Of a stretch of 64,000 bases of DNA, positions 1 to 8,634 are shown piece by piece. How positions within the stretch are numbered: position 1 is the stretch's first letter; each line of letters opens with the position of its first letter. The DNA is taken from positions 1,488,001 through 1,552,000 of the forward strand of contig NC_009718.1 of NCBI RefSeq assembly GCF_000017545.1, read 5' to 3'. The stretch is from Fervidobacterium nodosum Rt17-B1 (GTDB taxonomy: Bacteria; Thermotogota; Thermotogae; Thermotogales; Fervidobacteriaceae). The translations under genes and the position numbers were made by a program. The notes beneath the pieces were generated by a model, which saw only the letters and a list, made by a program, of their open reading frames with translations, was not told the origin of the DNA and searched no databases.

Positions 1-7
1 AATTTCC

Positions 8-865
8 ATGGGAAGTGAAAAACGCATTCGCCTTGTAAAAGAGTATTTTGTTTCCACAATTGGTGTGTTGATAACGGCTTTGGGTGTTGTGATTTTTCTA
101 ATTCCAAACAATATCGCAGCTGGTGGGGCATCTGGGTTGGCTATAGTTTTAAATAAATTCATTCATCTATCAGTTGGCGTTTGGATGTATTTGATAAATA
201 TAGTGTTATTTTTAATTGCGTTTATTTTGGTTGGTTTCGATTTTAGCTTCAAGACAATTTATTGTACCTTTATGTTCAACTTTTTCATCGATTTTTTCGA
301 CAGAATAATCCCAATTTACAAGTACAATGGCGATATGATTATCGCAGTGTTTTTTGGCGATATCTTGACAGCTATAGGTATGGCTTTGACTTTTTCTCAA
401 AATGCATCAACTGGAGGTACGGATATACTCGCGAAAATAATGAACAAATTCTTTGGGTTTCCAATGGGGCTTGGAATATTGGTACTTGATTTTTCCATAG
501 GTATGTCGGCGGGTTTCGCATACGATATAAATACTGGAATGTATTCTATATTGGCAATTATCGTGAATGGAACAACTATTGATTTTGTTTTGAAGGGTTT
601 GGAGTTGTCTATAAATGTTTGGATAGTTTCAGAAAAATACGAAGAGATTAAAGAATTCGTACTAAATGGGCTTAACAGAGGAGTCACTATATTCGATGCC
701 ACAGGTGGATATACTCAAAAGCCAAAAAAGATTCTCTTTGTGACGTTGAAAAGAAGAGAGTTACATGAATTGGTTACTAAAATAAGGGAGATAGATAAAG
801 AAGCGTTCTTTGTTGTAAATGAAGCGCCCATGGTTTTTGGGAATGGATTTAAAGAGATTGTGTAA
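8..865 (+). CDS. YitT family membrane protein
   Basis: A 285-residue integral membrane protein of the YitT family (DUF161 transmembrane part plus C-terminal DUF2179). About five hydrophobic helices fill residues 10-200, with the family-typical start of a Gly/Ala-rich loop (NNIAAGGASG) after the first helix. The soluble C-terminal part (about 205-285) is the DUF2179 domain, ending with the typical KEAFFVVNEA-like stretch. The biochemical role of the family is not settled; members are inner-membrane proteins. The first ATG lies only seven bases from the window edge, so its ribosome site and a possible upstream start cannot be judged. A bidirectional terminator follows directly. Confidence 0.9.
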   Translation: MGSEKRIRLVKEYFVSTIGVLITALGVVIFLIPNNIAAGGASGLAIVLNKFIHLSVGVWMYLINIVLFLIAFILVGFDFSFKTIYCTFMFNFFIDFFDRIIPIYKYNGDMIIAVFFGDILTAIGMALTFSQNASTGGTDILAKIMNKFFGFPMGLGILVLDFSIGMSAGFAYDINTGMYSILAIIVNGTTIDFVLKGLELSINVWIVSEKYEEIKEFVLNGLNRGVTIFDATGGYTQKPKKILFVTLKRRELHELVTKIREIDKEAFFVVNEAPMVFGNGFKEIV

Positions 866-881
866 ATTGTATAAAACAAAA

Positions 882-912
882 GCAAGAGCACGTAACGTGC
901 TCTTGCTTTTTG
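882..912. terminator. Bidirectional terminator between yitT and ferritin
   Basis: A near-perfect hairpin (arms GCAAGAGCACG and CGTGCTCTTGC, tiny TAA loop) is followed by a T run on the plus strand and preceded by an A run, so it can end both the yitT transcript and the convergent ferritin transcript. Confidence 0.85.
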
Positions 913-926
913 TAAGTATTTTAAAA

Positions 927-1415
927 TTATCCTCTTGAGCCAACTTCTTTATCGAGCATGTAAAGCGCAGTAGGAGAATCTTGTAATTTCTGGAGTTTCT
1001 TAAGTATAAGTTCTGTTTGAGCTTCTTCTTCAACTTGTTCTTTCACAAACCAATTCAAAAATTCTTGGGTCGCGTAATCATTTTCTTCTTTTGCAAGAGA
1101 ATAGATTTTGTTTATGCTTTCAGTTATAAATCTTTCGTGATTGTAAGCTGCTTCAAATGCTTTAAGCGGGCTTTCCCAATTTGATTGTGGTTTTTCAATC
1201 GCTGGGAGTTCAACTCTTCCACCACGTTCGTATATAAATTCGTATATCTTCATCGCATGACCAAGTTCTTCTCTGGCTTGTACTTTCATCCATTTTCCAA
1301 AACCTAAGAGGTCTATTGAGTCAAAGTAAGTTGCCATTGAAAGATACAGATATGAAGAAAAAATCTCTTTACCAACTTGTTCGTTTAATGCCTTAAGTAC
1401 TTTTTCGCTTATCAT
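927..1415 (-). CDS. ftn: Ferritin (non-haem)
   Basis: A 162-residue bacterial ferritin that oxidises Fe(II) and stores iron in a 24-subunit cage in the cytoplasm. The four-helix bundle shows ferroxidase-centre residues in typical places: a Glu near residue 17 in the first helix (GKEIFSSYLYLSMA), the REELGHAMK helix (Glu and His ligands) and a downstream QVEEEAQ helix. Length fits the FtnA family. A GGAGGG ribosome site precedes the ATG. It lies just downstream of the peroxiredoxin gene on the same strand (28-base gap) and probably shares its promoter, which pairs iron sequestration with peroxide removal. It converges on yitT. Confidence 0.93.
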   Translation of the reverse strand: MISEKVLKALNEQVGKEIFSSYLYLSMATYFDSIDLLGFGKWMKVQAREELGHAMKIYEFIYERGGRVELPAIEKPQSNWESPLKAFEAAYNHERFITESINKIYSLAKEENDYATQEFLNWFVKEQVEEEAQTELILKKLQKLQDSPTALYMLDKEVGSRG

Positions 1416-1443
1416 GTTTTTTCCCTCCTTTTTTTAAAAAAAC

Positions 1444-1899
1444 TTAACCTAAAACTTTTTGTATTTCTTCGTAAGGTGGTTCAACTGCTGGATTGTCCGT
1501 TACCCATTTATATATTACCACACCATCGTCAAGAACGAAAACTGCTCTTTTTGCCACTGTGTAATTTGGGATGTTGATGAAATTCTCATGTACACCACCG
1601 TATTGTTTTGCGACGTTCCCTCCAAAATCTGATAGCAATCTGAAGTTTAATTTGTTCTTTTCAGCGAATGCTTTGTTCGAGAATGGTGTATCAATGCTTA
1701 TTCCGAATACCGTTGCGTTAAGGTTGTTGAATTTTGCCATCATATCTCTGAATGTGCAAAGCTCTTTCTCACATACACTTGTGAATGCACCCGGATAAAA
1801 CGCAAGAACCACTTTTCCTTTTAATTCTGATAATTTAACAGGTTTCAATTCATGGTCAACCAATTCAAAATTTGGTGCTTTTTGTCCTAATTCTAACAT
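1444..1899 (-). CDS. bcp: Peroxiredoxin, PrxQ/BCP type
   Basis: A 151-residue AhpC/TSA-fold peroxiredoxin that reduces hydroperoxides in the cytoplasm. The active-site stretch PGAFTSVCEKELC has the peroxidatic Cys at residue 43 and a second Cys at 48. The C-x4-C spacing is that of atypical two-Cys PrxQ/BCP enzymes, so Cys48 is the likely resolving residue. Thr40 and the Arg later in the fold complete the usual catalytic set. GGAGGG sits eight bases before the ATG. It is the first gene of a two-gene unit with ferritin, driven by a near-consensus promoter upstream. Confidence 0.93.
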   Translation of the reverse strand: MLELGQKAPNFELVDHELKPVKLSELKGKVVLAFYPGAFTSVCEKELCTFRDMMAKFNNLNATVFGISIDTPFSNKAFAEKNKLNFRLLSDFGGNVAKQYGGVHENFINIPNYTVAKRAVFVLDDGVVIYKWVTDNPAVEPPYEEIQKVLG

Positions 1900-1939
1900 A
1901 TTTTTCCCTCCATTTGTTTAAAGTGATATTCTGTACTAT

Positions 1940-1968
1940 ATTATACCAAATCTAATTTTAACTGTCAA
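1940..1968 (-). promoter_or_regulatory. Sigma-A type promoter of peroxiredoxin-ferritin
   Basis: On the minus strand TTGACA (1968-1963) and TATAAT (1945-1940) are separated by exactly 17 bases. This is a perfect match to the housekeeping consensus, about 40 bases upstream of the peroxiredoxin start. No PerR or Fur box was recognised. Confidence 0.85.
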
Positions 1969-2048
1969 ATTTTATTTTTAATTTTTTGATTTGCATAGGG
2001 TATAATTAAAAATAATAATTGTCTAAAATTGCCTTGTGGGGTGATTAT

Positions 2049-3359
2049 ATGCTTTCTATGTATCTTTTTAAAAGAGACCTTAGGTTAGATGACAACAAAG
2101 CATTATTTGAAGCGCTAAAAAATTCATCTAAAATCATTCCGATTTTTGTATTCAATAAGACCATCCTTAAAGAATTCAACGCTTACAACCAAAAAGTTGG
2201 TTTTGTTGTCGATGTTTTGAAGAATATTTCTAAGAAGATAAATTTGTATGTTTTTCATGGAGAAGATGATGAGATATTAGAATTTTTGTTCTCAAAATAT
2301 AAACCAGATGCGCTTTATACAGCGCAATCATTTTCTTGGCAAGGTGAGGAGCGAGATAGGAATATTGAAAAAGTTTGTCGAAAGTGTAACGTGAAATTTC
2401 ATGCTGTGTTCGATAACTATCTTGCCGATTTTAGAAAGATACCGTACACCAAGGTATTCACCCCATTTTACAAAAAGTGGCTTGGGTATGTGGAGAGTCA
2501 GGAATATGAGATAAATATCGAAGAATTAAAAAGAAAGGTTGTGGCCCTTGATTTGGACACAATAGATACTATTCTGGTTAAGTTCCCAGAGCTAAATCAG
2601 AAGAATGAGGTATTTACTTACGATTATGGATTTGAGAGGTTGCGCAGTTATGATTTTGCTAAGTATCAAGAACAAAGAGATTTTCCAGGGCTTGATATGA
2701 GTTCTAGGTTATCGCCTTACATACGTTTTGGGGTTTTATCGATAAGAAAGATACACAATATCGCAAGTAAAGTTAGTCCAGAATTTGTTAGGCAATTAGC
2801 ATGGCGCGAGTTTTGGTATCATATAAAGTATAATTTTAGTGAGTTTAATAAGTTGGAATTTTTGGAAAAAAGAAGAAATGTGAGATGGAGATATGATGAA
2901 AAGCTATTTGAGAAATTTGTTAACGCTCAGACAGGATATCCAATTGTCGATGCTGGGATTAGGCAACTTAAACAGGAAAATTGGATGCATAACAGGGTCA
3001 GGCTAATCGTGGCTAATTTTTTAGTGAAAGATTTACTTATTGATTGGCGTATTGGCGAGAAGTTCTTCAGAGAGTACTTACTTGATTACGATGAGGTTTT
3101 AAACGTTGGCAATTGGCAATGGAGTGCTTCCGTTGGCCCAGACCCAAAACCCCTTAGGATATTTAATCCCATGATACAATCGGAAAAATTCGACCCAAAT
3201 TGTGAGTATATCAAAAAGTATATTCCTGAATTGAAGAATGAAGAAAATTACAAAATTCATAATCCACTGGAGTATAAGCTCAATTATTATGAGCCTATTG
3301 TAAATCACTATGAGGCAGTGCAAATAACCAAACGGTTGTATAAAGGTATGGATGTTTAA
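2049..3359 (+). CDS. phr: Deoxyribodipyrimidine photolyase (class I)
   Basis: A 436-residue FAD-dependent DNA photolyase that splits UV-induced pyrimidine dimers with blue light. The N-terminal Rossmann-like antenna domain opens with LFKRDLRLDDN. The C-terminal FAD domain holds WREFWYH, TGYPIVDAGIRQL, WMHNRVR and NVGNWQWSASVG, the latter including a Trp of the electron-transfer chain. The reading frame extends upstream to a TTG at 2019, but the ATG at 2049 is preceded by GGGGTGAT at good spacing and begins exactly where family members begin. A TATAAT lies at 2001-2006 without a clear -35. A terminator follows. Confidence 0.93.
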   Translation: MLSMYLFKRDLRLDDNKALFEALKNSSKIIPIFVFNKTILKEFNAYNQKVGFVVDVLKNISKKINLYVFHGEDDEILEFLFSKYKPDALYTAQSFSWQGEERDRNIEKVCRKCNVKFHAVFDNYLADFRKIPYTKVFTPFYKKWLGYVESQEYEINIEELKRKVVALDLDTIDTILVKFPELNQKNEVFTYDYGFERLRSYDFAKYQEQRDFPGLDMSSRLSPYIRFGVLSIRKIHNIASKVSPEFVRQLAWREFWYHIKYNFSEFNKLEFLEKRRNVRWRYDEKLFEKFVNAQTGYPIVDAGIRQLKQENWMHNRVRLIVANFLVKDLLIDWRIGEKFFREYLLDYDEVLNVGNWQWSASVGPDPKPLRIFNPMIQSEKFDPNCEYIKKYIPELKNEENYKIHNPLEYKLNYYEPIVNHYEAVQITKRLYKGMDV

Positions 3360-3386
3360 AGATTGATAGAAATAAGAAATAAAAAG

Positions 3387-3414
3387 TCTGTTGGTAATTC
3401 CAACAGATTTTTTT
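3387..3414 (+). terminator. Terminator of photolyase gene
   Basis: Eight-base stem TCTGTTGG/CCAACAGA with a five-base loop, followed by a run of seven T. Confidence 0.85.
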
Positions 3415-3649
3415 ATTTTAATTCTCAATTGAAGGGAAAGAAAGCTAAGAGTACAAAGCATTGAATAAAACAAAAAATTTTGGCTCTTTGTCAAGTAGTG
3501 GGGTGGGTATTCTGAATGCCCACCTTTTTAGCTTTTTCAAGCATACATTAAATGTTATTAATGTATATTATAGGCAATCAAATCTAAAAAAACTAATACC
3601 ACTTTTGCCCACTCATATAGTGGGTTTTTAAATATTCAACTTTTTCAAC

Positions 3650-4788
3650 TTATCTACCACAACTGTACAAAATCCTCTTCCTGAATCTTTCAAAATTCCT
3701 GTATCCAAATCCATTCCTCTTTAGTACCTTTATTTTGTTGTTAAAACCTTCTGTCATACTATTAGTATACGGAACATCAAATGCATTTACTATCTCCGAA
3801 AACCAGCTCCTAAAAACCTTTACACATCTCATAAATTCAGAAAGTCCACTTTGCTCTGCTCTCTCTATCCACTTTTTTAATACGAGTCTTGCTTCTTCAG
3901 AATTACTGCTCTTTAACACTCTCTTAAATTCTTCTTTGAGTTGATGGGCTTTCCTCAAATCTTGACTATACCAAAACATTACTTCTAATTCTTCTCTTTG
4001 CTCAGGCTCAAGTTCTTCATAATTCTTCAATAATAACTTCCTACTCCTCTTAAAATATCTCCTCAAATTACTTCCTAATTCCTTTTGTACCCTTTTCCTC
4101 ACATTTTCTAAAGCCCAATAAACGTATCGGGTAAAATGAAATTTGTCTATCACTATTTTAGCGTTTTTAAAATATGTTTTTGCTACCTCTACAAATGGTC
4201 TCCACATATCACAGATAAAATATTTTGCTTTCTATTTTTCAAAATCTCGATTATTTGCCCTTTTACAGGATCTACAAATATACATTGATATTTTGCTCCA
4301 CCTGCATTGCCTTTAAACTCGTCTACACATATTGCTTCAGAAGAAAACTCATCTACAGTTTGACCTGGATTTAATTTATCAAACAATCTCATAACTGTTG
4401 TCACTGAAACATTTGTGTGTTTTGCTATCTCTTTCATACTTGTTAAACTTCCAAGTTGACTTATAATATATGCTGCAAGTCTATTTGTCATCCTTTGAGA
4501 TTTGCCTATAAAACTTATGTGTTCAAAAAACTTCTTCCCACATGCTTTGCAGACATATCTTCTCTTTCTTATAATCAAATATGTTTTCTTGCCCATTATA
4601 GGTACGTCTTTTACCTTCTGTGTGTGATAATCATGTACCTTACTTGTAATATTACCACATTTAGGACATTTGTGGGGCTTTTGTACCTGACTTATGTGAA
4701 GTTCTATTTCACTTTCATTCTCATTCATTTGGTGAAGAATAATATCTTTCGATTTTAAAAGTTCAGTGATATAATTAGATTTGAGCAC
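3650..4788 (-). pseudogene. ISL3 transposase, single-base frameshift
   Basis: Two overlapping frames make up one ISL3 transposase. The N-terminal part (4788-4189) carries zinc-ribbon cysteines (CPKCG, CKACG), a helix-turn-helix and the first catalytic Asp (AICVDEF). The C-terminal part (4207-3650) carries the second Asp (IVIDKFHF) and the Glu (MTEGFNN). Adding one base in the T run at 4223-4226 (A run on the coding strand) restores NRKQKYFICDMW and one continuous protein of about 379 residues with a complete DDE triad. This is therefore either a recent inactivating deletion or a homopolymer sequencing error. Start is GTG at 4788. Confidence 0.85.
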
Positions 4789-4871
4789 TTATTCTGGATG
4801 CCTCCTTTCTTTTTGAGTGTTTTTTTTGTCATAAAACAGTTTTTATTATAGCAGGCATTCAGAATAAGTGC
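4785..4871 (-). repeat. 19-base inverted repeat over the ISL3 transposase start
   Basis: Positions 4785-4803 and 4853-4871 are inverted copies with one mismatch, separated by a 49-base AT-rich loop. The proximal arm includes the GTG start and most of the AGGAGGC ribosome site, so a transcript reading through from outside the element could fold and hide the start, while transcripts starting inside the loop would not. That role is inference from the geometry. Confidence 0.6.
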
Positions 4872-4915
4872 TATATTTTTTCCTTTTTACCCACCCCAAT
4901 ATTTATTATAGAGCC

Positions 4916-5439
4916 TTTTTTTTGGAAACTCTGAATTGCTATCTATTTGTTATTATGTGATATAATAGTTACGTAATCGTATAGGTGGTAATACTCGACT
5001 TAATACGATTTTCACAACGACTTCTTAGCTGAGATAACTGAAAAAAGGTTATGACGAGCTCATAATTTTCAAAACGAAAAACAGACTTTATAGTTTGTAG
5101 CCTTTGTCAAATTTTTCGCAATCATTAGCAAATCTAACAGCACATCTCCCTCGTGTGCTCAAAGTAGGTACATATCTTTAGTGATAACACAACGCGACGT
5201 GCTTTATAGTAAGATAACGTCCTTGCTTAAAAGAATTCTTCAGTTTTTCTTAACTAAATTGAAATATCCAGTGATGTAATAAAGTTAAATTGTAGTATAC
5301 ATCCATATTTGTTTGAGTAAGTTTGCTGCTGTTTTCCCTTGTTAGTGCATATTCATATTTTAATTGCGAATCAGAAAGAACCTTTCATTCCCGAAAGTGA
5401 ATCATTAGACTAAATAGATGTGCGTGGGAGAGATCAAAT
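4916..5439 (+). other. Intergenic region before the CRISPR effector gene
   Basis: No gene is visible in these 524 bases. A possible promoter lies at the left end (TTGCTA at 4936, TATAAT at 4961-4966, spacing 19), which would give a 5' leader of about 470 bases. An 8-base inverted repeat (4975-4982 with 5003-5010) lies near the start of that leader. I recognise no known structured RNA family. Confidence 0.35.
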
Positions 5440-7071
5440 GTGATAAAGGTGATTGGTTTTTTAGGTTCAGCTAGGTATGGTCCGAGCATTGCTTTAATAC
5501 AAGGAGAAAGAATTAATCAAAGAGTATTCCCTCTTGCGTTGATTGAGTACTATGTCAAAAAGGGAGAGAGAGTTGAAGGTATTTTTGCTTTGACGGAAGA
5601 AGCAGAGAAAAAATTCCAAGATGAAGTTGCGCCTTTTCTTGCTGAACTTGGAAATGTGAAGTACAGAACAATACGTGTAAGTGAGAACAAAACGCCATCT
5701 GAAACGATTGTTGATTTAATCAAAGGGATGACCGAAGTTTTCGAGGATGGGGATGAGGTCATTATAGATATAACACATGGCTTCAGATGGATGCCTGCGT
5801 CAGCTCTCGTCATTTCTATGTTTATCAAGCAAGTTAGAAAGAATGTAGGAATTAAGATAGTTTACGGTAATTACAAAAAGGAGTCAGAAATAACGGAACT
5901 ATGTGACATCTCATCGCTTATTGAGATAGCTGACTGGATATATTCCACAAGGTTATTCATTGAATACGGTTACGGAGAAGAATTAAGCAGACTGATAGAT
6001 ACAGCAAGAGAAAGAATATACAAGAACAGTACAGTCAAAGATAAACCGCGAAAACTCGGTGCGCTTGCTTCAAGGCTCTTGAGAGTATCTTATTCATTGA
6101 GGATTGGAAGTATAAAGCTTTTACGTGAATCGGTGCATGAGTTTCTTAAGCTTTTTGATTCAGGGGAAACAAAGGAATTTACAAAGATAGAAATCGAAAA
6201 GTTCGTTCCACATCTAAACTTGCTTATTGACTCGATAATCAACACCTACAAAAGGTTTGATTCGGGACGTAAAGATGTTCTGCTGGATGAGAAGGAATTG
6301 AAAACGGAAAGAGAGCTTATTAGCTTCTATTTAAAGACCGGCGACATAGGAATGGCTCTGAGGTTGTGCAGAGAGTATGTTATAAACTGTTATCTCTTCT
6401 GTTATGGGAAAGCAGACAAGGTTTTCGATCTGGCTTGTAGAGAAGCTGCTTTCTTGAATGCTGCTAAGAGCTCAAAGATTAATATCAGTATTATCAGAGA
6501 GTCAAGAAATCACGTTGCTCATTTCGCGTTTAATAAAGACAACAATCCAAGTGAGGAGAACGTCAGAAATGCGATACAAGCAGTAATTGCAGAGGAGGAC
6601 GTGTGTAAGCTGTTCAATCAAAAGAGTGAGGAGAGCAAATTAGCAGTCCTAACTCCGCTTGGCACAACTCCAGGAGCGCTGTACACAATTCTGAAGCATT
6701 ATACTCCAGACTTAGTTGTGGTAGTTACTTCTGAAAAAGGAAAATCGCTCATCGACGAGATTGTGGAAAAGGCTGAATACAAAAACAGAACAGAGGTGAT
6801 TGTAATCAGAGACCCATTTACGGGAATTGATGAAACAAAGGATGTTGTGGAACAAGCCACGGAGTATCTTGAAGATGTATCTGATGTGATTATCAATTTA
6901 ACCGGTGGAACTTCGCTTTTAGGATATATGATAGAGCGTGTGAGAGATAGAATTAGAAATGGTAAAAGAATAACGACAGTTCTTGCTGCGGATGAACGAC
7001 CGTATCAAGAACAAGTGCAAAATCCGTACGTAATAGGAAAGGTTATTGAGATTGAGCAAACAGAGTGCTGA
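5440..7071 (+). CDS. CRISPR cyclic-oligoadenylate effector, CARF-HEPN-CARF
   Basis: A 543-residue type III CRISPR ancillary protein. Residues 1-170 are a CARF domain of the TM1812/Csx1 type (GFLGSARYGP; the DxTHG motif as DITHGFR at 110-116). Residues about 290-395 are a HEPN ribonuclease domain with overlapping R-x4-H motifs (R353/H358 and R356/H361 in RESRNHVAH). Residues about 400-540 look like a second CARF domain (TPLGTTPGALY at 405-415 and NLTGGTSLLGY at 486-496, the Csm6/Csx1-style nucleotide-binding signatures). Known relatives bind cyclic oligoadenylate made by Cas10 and cut RNA. A second CARF at the C terminus is unusual for the DxTHG family. Start is GTG at 5440 (the overlapping ATG runs straight into TGA); GTGGGAGAG precedes it. 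It is the first gene of the locus. Confidence 0.8.
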   Translation: MIKVIGFLGSARYGPSIALIQGERINQRVFPLALIEYYVKKGERVEGIFALTEEAEKKFQDEVAPFLAELGNVKYRTIRVSENKTPSETIVDLIKGMTEVFEDGDEVIIDITHGFRWMPASALVISMFIKQVRKNVGIKIVYGNYKKESEITELCDISSLIEIADWIYSTRLFIEYGYGEELSRLIDTARERIYKNSTVKDKPRKLGALASRLLRVSYSLRIGSIKLLRESVHEFLKLFDSGETKEFTKIEIEKFVPHLNLLIDSIINTYKRFDSGRKDVLLDEKELKTERELISFYLKTGDIGMALRLCREYVINCYLFCYGKADKVFDLACREAAFLNAAKSSKINISIIRESRNHVAHFAFNKDNNPSEENVRNAIQAVIAEEDVCKLFNQKSEESKLAVLTPLGTTPGALYTILKHYTPDLVVVVTSEKGKSLIDEIVEKAEYKNRTEVIVIRDPFTGIDETKDVVEQATEYLEDVSDVIINLTGGTSLLGYMIERVRDRIRNGKRITTVLAADERPYQEQVQNPYVIGKVIEIEQTEC

Positions 7072-7100
7072 GGCTTTTTTCAAGTCGAGGGGGGGATTCA

Positions 7101-8534
7101 ATGTCGTTTTCCAATGTCATGGCGAATGACGTCAAAAAATACTTAGAATTTGTATCCGCTGGTGAAATAGAGATAGGTATGGTATTGCATGATTTCTCGC
7201 TCTTAAGTCCAAATATCCCCAATTATCAAAAAATATTCTTTGAAATCCTAAGGTACTTACTTAAGAAAGGTCTGGAGGAAGTTGCCGCAAGGTTATTCTC
7301 TATTGCTTCTAAATTGAGTTTGTCAGATAGTTATAGAATAGTCTCTTCCGAATATTTTGAAGCCAAGTTTCCAATAGTATACAACTCAAAAAAATCAATG
7401 ATAACATCTGCTTTGATTTTTCTATCACCTATTTCGTTCACAAACATACAAGGGAACAGACCGAATATCGAAATAATAGAAAAATTCTTGGGAAAAAACT
7501 TAGCTGTTGTTTTTCCTGAAGAGATTGTTGGAGATTCATACATGTTATCGATAACTATTGGCAGTTTGACTAAGAGGGTACCTGACCATATTGTATTTAC
7601 CGGTGGGATTCTTGAAGATGGAACGATAACATCAGCCGACAATATTCTTGAAAAAATCGAAGTTTGTCGTAGAAACGGATACGTCTTGATAACCTCAGAC
7701 GACGCAAAAAATGTAGTTGATCTGCAAAAATTCTTTGAAAAAAAGAAATATCATGTTCCTGTGTATATTTCGTTTAACTCTTCAAAGAATGACTATTGGG
7801 ATATGCTTTTCGAAGAGGTTAAAGAGAAATTTTACGTTGATGATATAAAGCTTTTTAAAAAGGTCTACAACCCGGAGTTCAAGTACATAAGCTCTGAACT
7901 AAGAGTTGAGGATTTCCAAGAAGAAATTGGCAAAGTAAAAAATATTTTGGATAGAATTATTTCCAGTTCTGGGATTCCACACATATCATTAAATGGTCCA
8001 GCAACATTTGCAATGGGACTTGGCATGGCAATAGGTTCTACCCATTTATTAGCTGTTTATCACTTCCAAGGTGAATATCATCTTGTACTAGACCTAACAG
8101 AACCTGAAAACTTGAGAAAGATAAAAGAACAAAAGAACAACATAAGATTTCTAAATTACCGAATAGAAGGAACAGGAAAAAGAGCAGCTTTCATAATCCA
8201 GATCGGATCTCACGACCCATACCCAGATGCAAAAAGTTATATACAAAGACATCTTCCTGACACTGCCATAGTTCACATCCGTGCAAACTCATCCGGAAAC
8301 TTACCGTTAGGAAATTGGACAGAATACGTCGCTGAATTATTTACCATAACCCAAAACACAAAATACATTCTCGGGTATGAAGAGGCGAGCTACTTTTTGA
8401 GCATCCCAGTTCCAATCGCGTTTGGCTTAGGCATGGCATTGGGAACTTATAAGCCCGGGAAAATTTATCACTACGACAGAGAAAGAGCTGATTATTTTGA
8501 GGTCATTGATATATCTAAATTGAGCAACAGATAA
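7101..8534 (+). CDS. calpL: CRISPR-associated Lon-SAVED protease (CalpL-like)
   Basis: A 477-residue protein with no membrane segment. The N-terminal 90 residues are helical. Residues about 95-200 match the Lon protease core: GDSYML aligns with the GPSAG serine motif (Ser146), and TGGILEDGTITSADNILEK aligns with the Lon TGEI...GGLKEK segment, putting the catalytic Lys at 185. Residues about 290-475 form a SAVED domain (GLGMAIGS, a second GLGMALGT, and IYHYDRE near the end). This is the CalpL architecture: in Sulfurihydrogenibium cA4 binding to SAVED activates proteolysis of CalpT. The start is ATG 7101 with a G-rich ribosome site, 29 bases after the CARF-HEPN-CARF gene. Its presumed partners lie about 11 kb away beyond the array. 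Confidence 0.85.
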   Translation: MSFSNVMANDVKKYLEFVSAGEIEIGMVLHDFSLLSPNIPNYQKIFFEILRYLLKKGLEEVAARLFSIASKLSLSDSYRIVSSEYFEAKFPIVYNSKKSMITSALIFLSPISFTNIQGNRPNIEIIEKFLGKNLAVVFPEEIVGDSYMLSITIGSLTKRVPDHIVFTGGILEDGTITSADNILEKIEVCRRNGYVLITSDDAKNVVDLQKFFEKKKYHVPVYISFNSSKNDYWDMLFEEVKEKFYVDDIKLFKKVYNPEFKYISSELRVEDFQEEIGKVKNILDRIISSSGIPHISLNGPATFAMGLGMAIGSTHLLAVYHFQGEYHLVLDLTEPENLRKIKEQKNNIRFLNYRIEGTGKRAAFIIQIGSHDPYPDAKSYIQRHLPDTAIVHIRANSSGNLPLGNWTEYVAELFTITQNTKYILGYEEASYFLSIPVPIAFGLGMALGTYKPGKIYHYDRERADYFEVIDISKLSNR

Positions 8535-8561
8535 TCTTTCCAAGAATTTTTTGAAACACTT

Positions 8562-8588
8562 GTCAGATTTTCCATATGCCCTCCGTTT
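8562..8588 (+). promoter_or_regulatory. Candidate CRISPR sigma-factor promoter, site A (cas1)
   Basis: GTCAGATTT (8562-8570) and CGTTT (8584-8588) lie between calpL and cas1. GTCAG and CGTT are 17 bases apart, and the -10 core is 46 bases before the cas1 ATG. The same bipartite motif recurs at three other starts in this locus. The CGTT core is typical of ECF sigma promoters. Which factor uses it is inferred, not shown. Confidence 0.6.
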
Positions 8589-8634
8589 AATTTAATGAAA
8601 AACAAACCAAGATAACTCCAGGAGGTCCGATGTT

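Larger units (their letters stand above)
3482..4915. mobile_element. ISL3-family insertion sequence
   Basis: A 1434-bp element bounded by 28-base imperfect terminal inverted repeats (3482-3509 and 4888-4915). They share GGCTCT at the outer end and GGGGTGGGTA at the inner end, with a variable AT-rich middle. It holds one reverse-strand transposase of ISL3 type, disrupted by a frameshift. The sequences flanking the ends (AAAATTTT left, TTTTTTTT right) do not give a clear 8-base target duplication. It sits between the photolyase terminator and the CRISPR locus. Confidence 0.85.

Noticed and set aside
397-702. Minus-strand frames inside yitT and many similar frames antisense to large genes
   Set aside because: They are shadows of well-supported genes with no ribosome sites or recognisable products.
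3474-4923. Target-site duplication of the ISL3 element
   Set aside because: The flanks AAAATTTT and TTTTTTTT match at only half the positions and are low-complexity.
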